Shown here one piece after another: positions 15,937-27,429 of a stretch of DNA of 64,000 bases. The notes beneath the pieces were generated by a model that was not told the DNA's origin, did no database searches, and saw nothing but the letters and a program-made list of their open reading frames with translations. The position numbers and the translations under genes are program-made. The DNA comes from Cytobacillus firmus (GTDB lineage: Bacteria > Bacillota > Bacilli > Bacillales > Cytobacillaceae), in NCBI RefSeq assembly GCF_023657595.1, contig NZ_CP098323.1:4240001-4304000 (forward strand). The letters are read 5' to 3'. Position 1 is the first letter of the stretch. Each line of letters begins with the position of its first letter.

Positions 15937-17502
15937 TTATTTAATCCGAGTGGAGTCTTTGGGTTTTAACATTTCAGGTCTCTCTTTAAGAACACTATAT
16001 GGTAATCGAAGTATTGCATCCTTCCAATCTTTAAATTGATACGGAACAAATGGAGAGGTATATTCAACACCAAAACTTTTAAGCTTGACAAGGTGAATCG
16101 TAATGGCCATCGCAAACATAATAATTCCAAATAACCCTAATACAGCAGCTGAAAGCATCATTCCAAAGCGTAAGATTCGAATAGCTATTGCCGCCCCATA
16201 CTGCGGTAAAGAAAAGGAAGAAATTGCCGTAACTGCCACAACAATGACCATCATTGGGCTGACTAAGCCCGCTGTAACAGCCGCCTCCCCAATAACAAGC
16301 CCTCCTACAATTCCAACTGTTTGTCCAATTGGTTTAGGAAGCCTTACACCTGCTTCCCGCAGTATTTCAATTGTGATTTCCATCAATAATGCTTCTACAA
16401 TGCTTGGAAATGGCACTCCTTCCCTGCTTCCTGCAATCGAAATTACTAAATCAGTTGGAATTAACCCTGGATGATACGAAATAAGTGCTACATATAATGA
16501 AGGAGCAAATAAAGAGACAAACGCTGCTCCAAACCGCATGAAGCGAATGAGGGTGCCAACAAACCATCGTTCATAATAATCTTCCGGCCCCTGAATAATA
16601 GAGGTAATCGTGACTGGCAGCAGCAATACAAAAGGCGTCCCATCAACTAAGATGGCTACACGTCCTTCTAATAATCCACTTGCTACTTTATCCGGCCTTT
16701 CAGTTGTTATGAGTTGTGGAAACGGTGATAAAAAATCATCTTCAATGAACTGCTCAATAATCCCCGATTCAAGTATTTGGTCAATATCAATTTTTTCTAA
16801 TCGTTTTTTAGCTTCTTGGATGATGCTGTCATTTGTAATATCTTTTATATATGCCATGATAACCGGTGTTTGACTTCTGCGTCCGATTGTATATTTGTCT
16901 AAAACTAAATGGGGATCTCTAATTCGCTTTCGAATTAAAGACATATTCACAAAGATATTTTCGACAAACCCTTCTCTTGCCCCCCTTACAGAAGCTTCTG
17001 TAATTGGTTCTTCAATTTGTCTTGATGGCCATTTTTTTGTTCCAAGTATAAGGGATGTATCGACGTTATCAATTAGTAATGCCGTATCTCCATTCAAAAC
17101 CCCTATCACACAGTCTTCTATCTTGTTGTTTTCTTCGACATCGGTTAGCGTTACAACATGGTCTTTAATGATTTCTTTGATGTGCGAGCCGGTGGCCCTG
17201 TCTTGTTTTACATAGCATTCTCGCATTTGAAGTTCTAACATGATTGACTTTAATATTTGTTCATGAATTTGCTCTTTATCGGCAAGCCCTTTAATAAAAA
17301 CGACAGCTGCTTTAACGTTATATAAGTCAATATTAAATCTGCGAATCGCGATATCAGGGTTATTTCCTAAAATATTTTGTATTTGCTCGAGGTTAGAATC
17401 CAAACTAGATGAAAAGAATACATCTGTCCCATGTATCTTTACTTGTTGATGAGCATTTTTCGTTTGTTTTTTCTTTTTTTGCAGCCAAGCCCATTGATTC
17501 AT
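15937..17502 (-). CDS. GerA-type germinant receptor A subunit
   Basis: A 521-residue protein of the GerA spore-germination family. A soluble N-terminal domain (about residues 30-270) contains RDPHLVLDKYTIGRRS. It is followed by a membrane domain with signatures SPFPQLITTERPD and GREGVPFPSIVEALLMEI (approximate residues 265-520). Oligomeric A subunits have recently been proposed to form ion channels. ATG 17500-17502 is preferred over the GTG nine bases earlier because the AGGTGAGGG ribosome sequence overlaps that GTG. A possible small gene lies 96 bases upstream. Confidence 0.92.
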   Translation of the reverse strand: MNQWAWLQKKKKQTKNAHQQVKIHGTDVFFSSSLDSNLEQIQNILGNNPDIAIRRFNIDLYNVKAAVVFIKGLADKEQIHEQILKSIMLELQMRECYVKQDRATGSHIKEIIKDHVVTLTDVEENNKIEDCVIGVLNGDTALLIDNVDTSLILGTKKWPSRQIEEPITEASVRGAREGFVENIFVNMSLIRKRIRDPHLVLDKYTIGRRSQTPVIMAYIKDITNDSIIQEAKKRLEKIDIDQILESGIIEQFIEDDFLSPFPQLITTERPDKVASGLLEGRVAILVDGTPFVLLLPVTITSIIQGPEDYYERWFVGTLIRFMRFGAAFVSLFAPSLYVALISYHPGLIPTDLVISIAGSREGVPFPSIVEALLMEITIEILREAGVRLPKPIGQTVGIVGGLVIGEAAVTAGLVSPMMVIVVAVTAISSFSLPQYGAAIAIRILRFGMMLSAAVLGLFGIIMFAMAITIHLVKLKSFGVEYTSPFVPYQFKDWKDAILRLPYSVLKERPEMLKPKDSTRIK

Positions 17503-17598
17503 CTCCCTCACCTGCTTACATAAAATATTTTTTCGAGACTGGTAAGTTTTAAGTTACACTTTAGGTGTAGAAATTTTGATTAAGAGGATGCTAAATCT

Positions 17599-17721
17599 TT
17601 AACTGGATTTTATTGATCGTAACCATTTTGAAACTTTGGAAATAGAATAGGGAATTATAAAAGCTAAACATGCACCTAATAAATGTTCCCATTTTGGAAG
17701 GAAAGATATGATATTCTCCAT
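17599..17721 (-). CDS. Possible 40-aa membrane peptide heading the ger operon
   Basis: Reading on the minus strand from ATG 17719-17721 gives a 40-residue peptide beginning MENIISFLPKWEHLLGACLA. It continues with a hydrophobic stretch and ends in a basic tail (KVSKWLRSIKSS). AGGTGATG sits upstream at usable spacing. The profile (single span, positive C-terminus) suits a small inner-membrane protein. Some Bacillus ger operons carry an additional small D gene encoding a short membrane protein, but those are usually longer with two spans, so homology is not claimed. No other explanation of this gap was found. Confidence 0.45.
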   Translation of the reverse strand: MENIISFLPKWEHLLGACLAFIIPYSISKVSKWLRSIKSS

Positions 17722-17875
17722 AAACTCATCACCTGCTATTTATTTTCACCTAACACTTTAGTTATCATTCATTTTATAAAAGATGGAAATCCTAAATGAA
17801 GACATAAAGAAATCGGCAGGACTTGGAGTGGAAAGATACAGGTTGACTAACTGCCTTAGTAGAGTCTCTTAAACA

Positions 17876-17916
17876 AAAAAATGATTGAACGGCATAGCCG
17901 TTCAATCATTTTTTAA
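17876..17916 (-). terminator. Terminator of the suf operon
   Basis: AAAAATGATTGAACGGC pairs with GCCGTTCAATCATTTTT around a three-base loop, just past the sufB stop. T runs are present on both strands. Confidence 0.9.
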
Positions 17917-17926
17917 AAATTTATTA

Positions 17927-19324
17927 TTAACCAATAGAACCTTCCATTTCGAACTTGATCAGGCGGTTCATTTCTACTGCGTATTCCATTGGAAGTTCTT
18001 TCGTAAATGGCTCGATGAAGCCCATTACGATCATTTCTGTTGCTTCTTCCTCTGAAACTCCGCGGCTCATAAGGTAGAATAGCTGTTCTTCAGATACTTT
18101 TGAAACCTTCGCTTCATGCTCAAGAGAAATGTTGTCGTTCAGGATTTCATTGTATGGAATCGTATCTGAAGTTGACTGGTTATCCATAATTAACGTATCA
18201 CACTCGATATTGGCGCGTGCACCTTCCGCTTTGCGGCCGAAGTGAACGATTCCGCGGTATGTTACTTTACCGCCCTGCTTGGAAATCGATTTCGATACGA
18301 TCGTTGAAGACGTGTTTGGTGCAAGGTGGATCATTTTCGCACCTGCATCCTGATGCTGCCCTTTGCCTGCTAATGCAATGGAAAGGGTCATGCCGCGTGC
18401 GCCTTCTCCTTTAAGAATAACTGCCGGATATTTCATTGTCAGTTTTGAACCGATGTTTCCGTCAATCCATTCCATTGTTGCGTTTGATTCACAAACCGCA
18501 CGCTTCGTAACCAGGTTGTATACATTGTTTGCCCAGTTTTGGATGGTTGTATAACGGCAGTATGCGTCTTTTTTGATGATGATTTCAACAACAGCACTGT
18601 GAAGTGAGTTTGTTGTATAAACAGGTGCTGTACAGCCCTCTACATAGTGGACATGTGCGCCTTCATCAACAATAATTAGGGTACGCTCAAACTGCCCCAT
18701 GTTCTCAGAGTTAATTCGGAAATATGCCTGCAGCGGCGTATCAACTTTAACCCCTTTAGGAACATAAATGAACGATCCGCCAGACCAAACCGCTGAGTTT
18801 AATGCAGCGAACTTGTTGTCTGTTGGAGGGATAACCTTTGCCCAGTGCTCACGGAAAATATCTTCATTTTCGCGAAGAGCGGAATCGGTATCTTTGAACA
18901 CAATTCCTTTCGCTTCAAGGTCTTCCTGCATGTTATGGTAAACAACCTCTGATTCATACTGTGCAGAAACACCAGCAAGATACTTCTGCTCCGCTTCCGG
19001 AATACCCAATTTATCAAACGTTTGTTTGATTTCTTCAGGAACCTCATCCCAAGAGCGTTCAGTTTTTTCAGAAGGCTTTACATAATACGTAATTTCATCA
19101 AAGTTTAATGACGCTAAATCTCCGCCCCATTGCGGCATAGGCATGTTGTAGAAATGGTCCAATGATTTTAAACGGAAGTCAAGCATCCATTGTGGCTCTT
19201 CCTTCAATTTTGAAATCTCTTCAACAATTTCTTTTGTCAAACCGCGTTTTGATCGGAAAATGGAAACGTCTTTATCGGCAAAACCATACTTGTAATCGCC
19301 GATCTCAGGCATCTTTTTTGCCAT
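17927..19324 (-). CDS. sufB: SufB, Fe-S cluster scaffold subunit
   Basis: A 465-residue protein, the same length as B. subtilis SufB. It forms the SufBCD scaffold on which nascent Fe-S clusters are built with sulphur from SufS/SufU. The core beta-helix region includes [20 protein letters not shown] and VEGCTAP. The C-terminal part carries [17 protein letters not shown]. The ATG at 19322-19324 follows GGAGGA; the longer frame (MNPFLYEW...) lacks a ribosome site. It is the last gene of sufCDSUB and is followed by a strong terminator. Confidence 0.97.
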   Translation of the reverse strand: MAKKMPEIGDYKYGFADKDVSIFRSKRGLTKEIVEEISKLKEEPQWMLDFRLKSLDHFYNMPMPQWGGDLASLNFDEITYYVKPSEKTERSWDEVPEEIKQTFDKLGIPEAEQKYLAGVSAQYESEVVYHNMQEDLEAKGIVFKDTDSALRENEDIFREHWAKVIPPTDNKFAALNSAVWSGGSFIYVPKGVKVDTPLQAYFRINSENMGQFERTLIIVDEGAHVHYVEGCTAPVYTTNSLHSAVVEIIIKKDAYCRYTTIQNWANNVYNLVTKRAVCESNATMEWIDGNIGSKLTMKYPAVILKGEGARGMTLSIALAGKGQHQDAGAKMIHLAPNTSSTIVSKSISKQGGKVTYRGIVHFGRKAEGARANIECDTLIMDNQSTSDTIPYNEILNDNISLEHEAKVSKVSEEQLFYLMSRGVSEEEATEMIVMGFIEPFTKELPMEYAVEMNRLIKFEMEGSIG

Positions 19325-19430
19325 CGTCGTATTCCTCCATTCATATAGGAAAGGGTTCACACCCTATCAATTCATAGTTTTTTAGCACACAAGGCAGACG
19401 AAAAAGTTTTTAATCAAACGTTTGATTAAT

Positions 19431-22409
<2,979 letters not shown>

Positions 22410-22426
22410 AGTGATCCCCCTAACGC

Positions 22427-23212
22427 TTACGCTTCTTGCCCAACTGTTTCGTCTTCAATGCCCAATTCTTTCTTAATCCAGTCATATCCTTCAGCTTCTA
22501 AGCGCTGTGCAAGCTCCGGTCCGCCTGATTTTACAACGCGGCCCTGCATCATCACGTGAACATGGTCAGGTGTGATGTAGTTAAGAAGGCGCTGGTAGTG
22601 TGTGATAATTAAGCATCCAAACTCTTCTCCGCGCATTTCATTGATTCCTTTTGAAACAACTTTCAATGCATCGATATCCAAACCGGAATCGATTTCATCC
22701 AGGATAGCCATTTTAGGTTCAAGCATCATTAATTGAAGAATTTCATTGCGCTTCTTTTCTCCGCCTGAGAAACCTTCATTAAGATAACGCTGAGCCATGT
22801 CAAGATCCATTTCAAGGAATTCCATCTTGCTGTCCATTTTGCGGATGAATTTCATAAGAGAAATTTCATTTCCTTCTTCAAGGCGGCTGTTAATTGCAGA
22901 ACGTAAAAAATCGGCATTTGTTACGCCGCTGATTTCACTTGGATATTGCATTGCAAGGAACAGGCCGGCACGTGCGCGCTCGTCAACTTCCATTTCAAGA
23001 ACATCTTTACCATCTAAAGTGATGCTTCCCTGTGTTACTTCATATTTTGGATGGCCCATGATAGCAGAAGATAAAGTAGATTTACCTGTACCGTTCGGCC
23101 CCATAATTGCGTGAATTTCTCCGCCTTTAATCTCAAGGTTTACACCCTTTAGTATTTCTTTTCCCTCAATAGAAACATGAAGGTCTTTAATTGTAAGTAC
23201 TGATCCTGCCAT
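22427..23212 (-). CDS. sufC: SufC, ATPase of the SufBCD complex
   Basis: A 261-residue ABC-type ATPase. Walker A is GPNGTGKST (about residues 36-44), the signature is FSGGEKKRNE, and Walker B is MAILDEIDSGLD, all in their usual order. It drives conformational change of SufBCD during Fe-S assembly and is cytosolic, not a transporter. Start ATG 23210-23212 follows GGAGGT; the upstream GTG-type extension adds six residues without a site. First gene of the operon, with a 170-base leader after the predicted promoter at 23383-23411. Confidence 0.97.
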   Translation of the reverse strand: MAGSVLTIKDLHVSIEGKEILKGVNLEIKGGEIHAIMGPNGTGKSTLSSAIMGHPKYEVTQGSITLDGKDVLEMEVDERARAGLFLAMQYPSEISGVTNADFLRSAINSRLEEGNEISLMKFIRKMDSKMEFLEMDLDMAQRYLNEGFSGGEKKRNEILQLMMLEPKMAILDEIDSGLDIDALKVVSKGINEMRGEEFGCLIITHYQRLLNYITPDHVHVMMQGRVVKSGGPELAQRLEAEGYDWIKKELGIEDETVGQEA

Positions 23213-23382
23213 AATATATACCTCCGTCAATAAAAGAAGATTTGTAAATCGGTTTCATCCGCAAATCTCTATTCTCATTTTATTCTCATTACAATCTTAT
23301 AACAAATCAAATATCATAGCAACTCTTTGAGACCATTAACAAACTTTTCAAACGAAAAAGTTTAGAAAGCCTGTAAATATAA

Positions 23383-23411
23383 ATTTTATCATATAAAATC
23401 TTTGTCATCAA
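23383..23411 (-). promoter_or_regulatory. Probable SigA promoter of the suf operon
   Basis: On the minus strand TTGATG (23406-23411), a 17-base spacer and TAAAAT (23383-23388). It is followed by a roughly 170-base leader to sufC. No known Fe-S regulator site was recognised. Apart from this and the hairpin at 23488-23515, the 333-base gap appears empty. Confidence 0.6.
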
Positions 23412-23487
23412 AGAGTGAAATTACCGGAAACCAGCATGTCCTGTCTATTTTTTCCCGGTACTGTAATTTCATGTATTGCAAAAAGAA

Positions 23488-23515
23488 AACCAGTGCATCA
23501 TTGGCACTGGTTACT
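23488..23515 (-). terminator. Hairpin/terminator downstream of the small ORF at 23546-23734
   Basis: AACCAGTGC and GCACTGGTT pair around a short loop. On the minus strand the stem is followed by TTCTTTTT, so it can end the transcript of the small ORF. Confidence 0.7.
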
Positions 23516-23545
23516 ATTTACTTCATTATTATATATACCTTTAAC

Positions 23546-23734
23546 TTAGGAATGAATTTTTCTTTCAAGATCTGCAACTAATCGCTGGCTTTGAAGATAA
23601 TCTTCTTCACGTCTTTTTTCAACTTCCATTCGAATATCATGTTTCCGGCTGTACACTTCATATCCAACTCCATGGGCAGCTTGCATAGCTTTTTCCATTT
23701 CACTCGTGTAGTTCAGCTGTAACTGACTGATAAT
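23546..23734 (-). CDS. Small charged ORF with no standard start codon, possibly coding or decayed
   Basis: A 62-codon frame on the minus strand ending at 23546. It contains the helix-prone segment MEKAMQAAHGVGYEVYSRKH and then an Arg/Glu-rich coiled stretch (EVEKRREEDYLQSQR). AAAGGA lies seven bases before an ATT codon at 23732-23734; the first ATG is at 23696-23698 (50 aa) and lacks a ribosome site. The downstream terminator suggests a real transcript. Use of an ATT start, as in infC, is possible; a damaged start is equally possible. No family recognised. Confidence 0.4.
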   Translation of the reverse strand: MISQLQLNYTSEMEKAMQAAHGVGYEVYSRKHDIRMEVEKRREEDYLQSQRLVADLERKIHS

Positions 23735-23956
23735 GAATCAATCCTTTCGGTTTTTATGCTTTTCAGCATTTGGTTTTACATCTAAAATCTTAACACTCAC
23801 ACTATACCCCGCACAAAGCGGAAAAAACCTGATTTTTTTAGCAAAATAAGGAATGAGAACTGGTGAAACGCTTTCATACTTCCTATCCTTAGAATACTGG
23901 CTGAATGCTCTGGATTAATGGTTGTTTTTATAAATTTTCTGAAAAATCACCATTGC

Positions 23957-23990
23957 AAAAGAAAACTCCTGCTGCCAAGCAGGAGAAGAT
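23957..23990 (-). terminator. Terminator of yurZ
   Basis: On the minus strand CTCCTGCT and AGCAGGAG pair around a short loop and are followed by TTTTCTTTT. Confidence 0.8.
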
Positions 23991-23992
23991 TT

Positions 23993-24364
23993 TCAGTGAT
24001 TTTGCTGATTCAATTCGGTCATGGCCTCCTGGACGAGCGTAACCGCCTGGCTCATGGCCGCTCCGCCACCAAAAGCTGCTGTTACTCCTACTGCCTCAAG
24101 AATCTCTTCTTCGGATGCCCCTTGATCAATGCAGCCTTTCGTGTGGTAAATAATGCAATATTCATCCTGAGAATATAAACTGATGCCGAGCGCGATCAGC
24201 TGCTTCTCTTTTTGAGATAAAACCCCTTCTTTAAAGCAGGCTTCTGTAAAAGCATTATAATGCTTTGCCAAATCAGGCATTTTTTCAGTGAAAACTCCTA
24301 ATCCGACTTTATAATCATGCAGGGCTTCTTCTATTGAGTTTGAAGGTTCATGATAATGTTCCAT
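23993..24364 (-). CDS. yurZ: YurZ, carboxymuconolactone decarboxylase/AhpD-like protein
   Basis: A 123-residue helical protein of the CMD/AhpD-like family, matching B. subtilis YurZ. The conserved segment DEYCIIYHTKGC has the Glu/Cys/His pattern of the family and GAAMSQAVTLVQEA follows. AhpD-type members reduce peroxiredoxin partners through a CxxC pair; here the cysteines are not a CxxC, so redox activity is uncertain. ATG 24362-24364 is chosen because TGGAG lies just upstream. The gene sits between suf and met, as in B. subtilis. Confidence 0.88.
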   Translation of the reverse strand: MEHYHEPSNSIEEALHDYKVGLGVFTEKMPDLAKHYNAFTEACFKEGVLSQKEKQLIALGISLYSQDEYCIIYHTKGCIDQGASEEEILEAVGVTAAFGGGAAMSQAVTLVQEAMTELNQQNH

Positions 24365-24450
24365 CGATCTCCACTCCATTTCAAATAGTATCAAGGTTAG
24401 TATGTTTGATTGCATTTCAATCTATACGGGAAGTGGGGCTGCTGATCCAC

Positions 24451-24484
24451 AAAAAAAAGCAGGCGCTGTGAACGCCTGCTTTTC
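24451..24484 (-). terminator. Terminator of metNPQ
   Basis: AAAAGCAGGCG and CGCCTGCTTTT form an 11-base stem immediately after the metQ stop codon. Confidence 0.88.
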
Positions 24485-24489
24485 TGCCT

Positions 24490-25335
24490 TTACTCAGATA
24501 CCGGCACAACGGCACCTTCATATTTTTCAAGAATGAAATCCTGGATTTCCTTTGAACGAAGCACTTCTATAAGAGCTTTAATTCCTTCTTTTTCTTCATC
24601 ACCTGTGCGGACTGCTATCACATTTACATATGGTGATTCTTTGTCCTCGATGGCAATTGAATCTTTAAGAGGATTTAACCCTGCATCGATTGCATAGTTG
24701 GAGTTAATCAGGACTGCGTCTCCTTCTCCATTATTGTAGATCTGAGGAAGAAGTGATGCTTCATATTCAGTATCAAACTTTAATTTTTTCGGATTTTCTT
24801 TTATATCTTCCAGTGTTGCTTCCGTTTTTTCCACATCTGCATTTAAAGTGATAAGTCCCTCAGCTTCAAGCATGGAAAGGATGCGGCCATGGTCAGCGAC
24901 AGAGTTGCTCATGATGATTGTTGCACCCTCAGGAAGCTCCTCAAGGTTCTTATACTTTTGGGAATACACACCGATTGGTTCAATATGAATTCCGCCTGCA
25001 TTCGTAAAATCATATCCATGCTCAGCCTTTTGTGACTCAAGATAAGGAATGTGCTGGAAGTAGTTTGCATCAAGCTCTTTAGATTCAAGAGCTTGGTTTG
25101 GCAATACATAATCCTGGAATGTCACAACATCAAGTTCAAAGCCTTTTTCTTCAAGTAATGGCTTTGCTTCGTCAAGAATTTCAGCATGAGGGACATTGGA
25201 AGCCCCCACTGTAATCTTTTTGCTTTCTTTACTATCTCCGCCTTCACCGGCATTGCCGCCCTCTTCTGAAGTGCCGCAAGCTGCAAGTACAAGTGCAACT
25301 GCCAGTGCAAGAACAAGTGATAACCATTTTTTCAT
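24490..25335 (-). CDS. metQ: MetQ, D/L-methionine-binding lipoprotein
   Basis: A 281-residue lipoprotein of the NlpA/MetQ family and the substrate receptor of the MetNPQ importer. The signal peptide ends LVLAAC (lipobox). The mature part includes ITVGASNVPHAEILDEAKP and the downstream NYFQHIPYL motif typical of methionine-binding members. Third gene of the operon; it shares the SAM riboswitch upstream of metN. NlpA-family specificity (methionine) is supported by that riboswitch. Confidence 0.95.
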   Translation of the reverse strand: MKKWLSLVLALAVALVLAACGTSEEGGNAGEGGDSKESKKITVGASNVPHAEILDEAKPLLEEKGFELDVVTFQDYVLPNQALESKELDANYFQHIPYLESQKAEHGYDFTNAGGIHIEPIGVYSQKYKNLEELPEGATIIMSNSVADHGRILSMLEAEGLITLNADVEKTEATLEDIKENPKKLKFDTEYEASLLPQIYNNGEGDAVLINSNYAIDAGLNPLKDSIAIEDKESPYVNVIAVRTGDEEKEGIKALIEVLRSKEIQDFILEKYEGAVVPVSE

Positions 25336-25347
25336 GTCAATCTCTCC

Positions 25348-26016
25348 TTATCGTTTGTCTAATTTTGTTGTAATGATATCTCCAATAAACTGGATGATAA
25401 ATACGATGATTAGAATAATGACGGTCGCCATAAGCGTTACATCACTTCGGCTCCGCTGGAATCCTTCCAGATAAGCCAGATTTCCTAGACCCCCGGCGCC
25501 GATTACACCAGCCATGGCTGTGTAGCCAACCAGCGCGATAGCTGTCACGGTTATTCCCGAAACAAGGGCGGGCATTGATTCCGGAAGCAGAACCTTCCAG
25601 ATGATCGTGCTTGTTTTTGCGCCCATTGACTTGGCCGCTTCAATTACCCCTTTGTCAATTTCCCTCAAGCCGATTTCCACCATTCGGGCATAAAACGGGG
25701 CAGCACCAATAATTAATGCAGGCAAAGCTGCATCCTCCCCAATCATTGTCCCAAGCAAAAACTTCGTAAATGGAATCAGTAATACAATAAGGATAATAAA
25801 TGGAATCGAACGGAAAATATTGACGAACGTAGAGATAATTTTATTGATTGCTGCATTTTCCCAGATATTCCCCTTTGAGGTCAAAAAGAGCAGCAGCCCC
25901 AAAATCGCTCCTAAAATAAACGTTGCAATAACAGAAATAGCTGTCATATAGAGAGTTTCCACAGTAGCTTCCCACATGGAGTCCCATTTCACATTTGGAA
26001 ACCATTCATTAAGCAT
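25348..26016 (-). CDS. metP: MetP, methionine ABC transporter permease
   Basis: A 222-residue permease with about five to six spans, of the MetI/MetP type. It has the EAA loop EAAKSMGAKTSTIIWKVLLPE and the C-terminal GAGGLGNLAY. It pairs with MetN and MetQ to import methionine. Its start overlaps the metN stop by eight bases, and metQ follows after 12 bases. Confidence 0.95.
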   Translation of the reverse strand: MLNEWFPNVKWDSMWEATVETLYMTAISVIATFILGAILGLLLFLTSKGNIWENAAINKIISTFVNIFRSIPFIILIVLLIPFTKFLLGTMIGEDAALPALIIGAAPFYARMVEIGLREIDKGVIEAAKSMGAKTSTIIWKVLLPESMPALVSGITVTAIALVGYTAMAGVIGAGGLGNLAYLEGFQRSRSDVTLMATVIILIIVFIIQFIGDIITTKLDKR

Positions 26017-27034
26017 TGGAAATCACCTCCACGCCCACCTGCTGAGAATGGATAAATTCAATCGCTTTTGCAACTTCCTCTGCTTCTCCATCAACATGGA
26101 TGAATAAGGTACCGTAGGAACCATTCTGCGTCTGGGAAATCTTCCCCTGCAGAATATTAACAGTTACCTGGAAGTGACGGATCAGGTTTGTAATCAATGG
26201 CTGTTCAGCTGATTCACCGACAAATCCTAATTGGACTACTTTTCCTTTTGGATACAAATCGACCAGATGATCAATTGTTTCCTTCGTTTCTTCAGGCTCT
26301 GTCACCTGCTGGACAAAGCGCTTTGTAATCACAGCTTTCGGATTCTTAAAGACATCCAATACAGGGCCGATTTCCACAATCCGTCCGCCTTCCATAACAG
26401 CAACCCGATGGCAGATTTTACGGATTACGTGCATTTCATGTGTAATGAGGACAATGGTTAAGCCCAGCCGCTCATTGATGTCAACAAGCAGCTCCAAAAT
26501 GGAGTCTGTTGTCTGCGGATCAAGGGCAGATGTTGCCTCATCACAAAGCAGCACTTTTGGATTATTGGCAAGGGCTCTGGCAATCCCAACTCTTTGCTTT
26601 TGACCCCCGCTAAGCTGGGAAGGATAGGCATCTTCTCTTCCTTCCAGACCGACGAGTTTAATGAGCTCATCTACTCTTTTGAGCCTTTCCTGCCGGGAAA
26701 CACCTGCGATTTCAAGCGGAAATGCAATATTCTCTCTTACTGTCCTCGACCATAACAGGTTGAAGTGCTGGAAAATCATGCTTATTTCCTGCCGTGCTTT
26801 TCTTAGCTTGCTTCCCTTTATCTTTGAAACCTCATTGCCTGCTACTGTTACACTGCCATGGGTAGGAAGCTCCAGCCCATTCAGCATGCGGATTAAGGTA
26901 CTTTTACCTGCACCGCTGTATCCGATAACACCGAAAATTTCTCCTTCTTTTACCTCCAGGTTTACATCGTCAACTGCTTTTACCTGACCGCTTTTTGAAG
27001 AGAAAATCTTCTGTACATCTTTTATAGAAATCAA
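26009..27034 (-). CDS. metN: MetN, methionine ABC transporter ATPase
   Basis: A 341-residue ATPase, exactly the B. subtilis MetN length. Walker A is GYSGAGKST, the signature LSGGQKQR, and Walker B VLLCDEATSALD. A C-terminal NIL regulatory domain (about residues 265-341) is responsible for methionine feedback inhibition in characterised homologues. The start is judged to be TTG 27032-27034, since AGAGGTG at 27044-27050 would overlap the longer GTG start. It is the first gene behind the SAM-I riboswitch. Confidence 0.95.
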   Translation of the reverse strand: MISIKDVQKIFSSKSGQVKAVDDVNLEVKEGEIFGVIGYSGAGKSTLIRMLNGLELPTHGSVTVAGNEVSKIKGSKLRKARQEISMIFQHFNLLWSRTVRENIAFPLEIAGVSRQERLKRVDELIKLVGLEGREDAYPSQLSGGQKQRVGIARALANNPKVLLCDEATSALDPQTTDSILELLVDINERLGLTIVLITHEMHVIRKICHRVAVMEGGRIVEIGPVLDVFKNPKAVITKRFVQQVTEPEETKETIDHLVDLYPKGKVVQLGFVGESAEQPLITNLIRHFQVTVNILQGKISQTQNGSYGTLFIHVDGEAEEVAKAIEFIHSQQVGVEVISNA

Positions 27035-27134
27035 CGTGATAGTCACCTCTTTTATCGAAAGATACAGATAATAATTAATAGACTGCTTTTATTCCCTATT
27101 TTTCACTCTATATAGGCTTTCATGCGCAAAAGCA

Positions 27135-27292
27135 AAAATGCCTTTCTGCACATGAGCAGAAAGGCATAAAAAAATTTAGTCCTTTCTCTCATCTATCAAA
27201 GCTATGCTTTGAGTGAATTGGCACCATTTCAACTAATTGACGGTTGCCGGGCTTCATAGGGCACTTCCCTCCACCTCTCTTGATAAGAGTGT
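27135..27292 (-). promoter_or_regulatory. SAM-I riboswitch (S box) controlling metNPQ
   Basis: The minus strand reads CTTATCAAGAGAGGTGGAGG, then CCCGGCAACC and, further on, GATGAGAGAAAGG. This is followed by a perfect terminator hairpin (ATGCCTTTCTGC / GCAGAAAGGCAT, about 27135-27169) with a T run. All class-defining S-box blocks are present. SAM binding should cause termination. Confidence 0.96.
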
Positions 27293-27352
27293 AACGTTCT
27301 ATATTAAATTAATACTTTAAATGAATTAAGCAGTTTTTTAATTACGTTTGCT

Positions 27353-27382
27353 ATCGTATCATAGCCATTAAAAAGGTGTCAA
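27353..27382 (-). promoter_or_regulatory. SigA promoter of the metNPQ leader
   Basis: A consensus -35 TTGACA (27377-27382), an 18-base spacer and TACGAT (27353-27358), about 60 bases before the S box. Confidence 0.6.
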
Positions 27383-27429
27383 CGATGAAATTTCAAACTT
27401 TCGGAAAAAAGTGAATGGTAAATTTTCCT

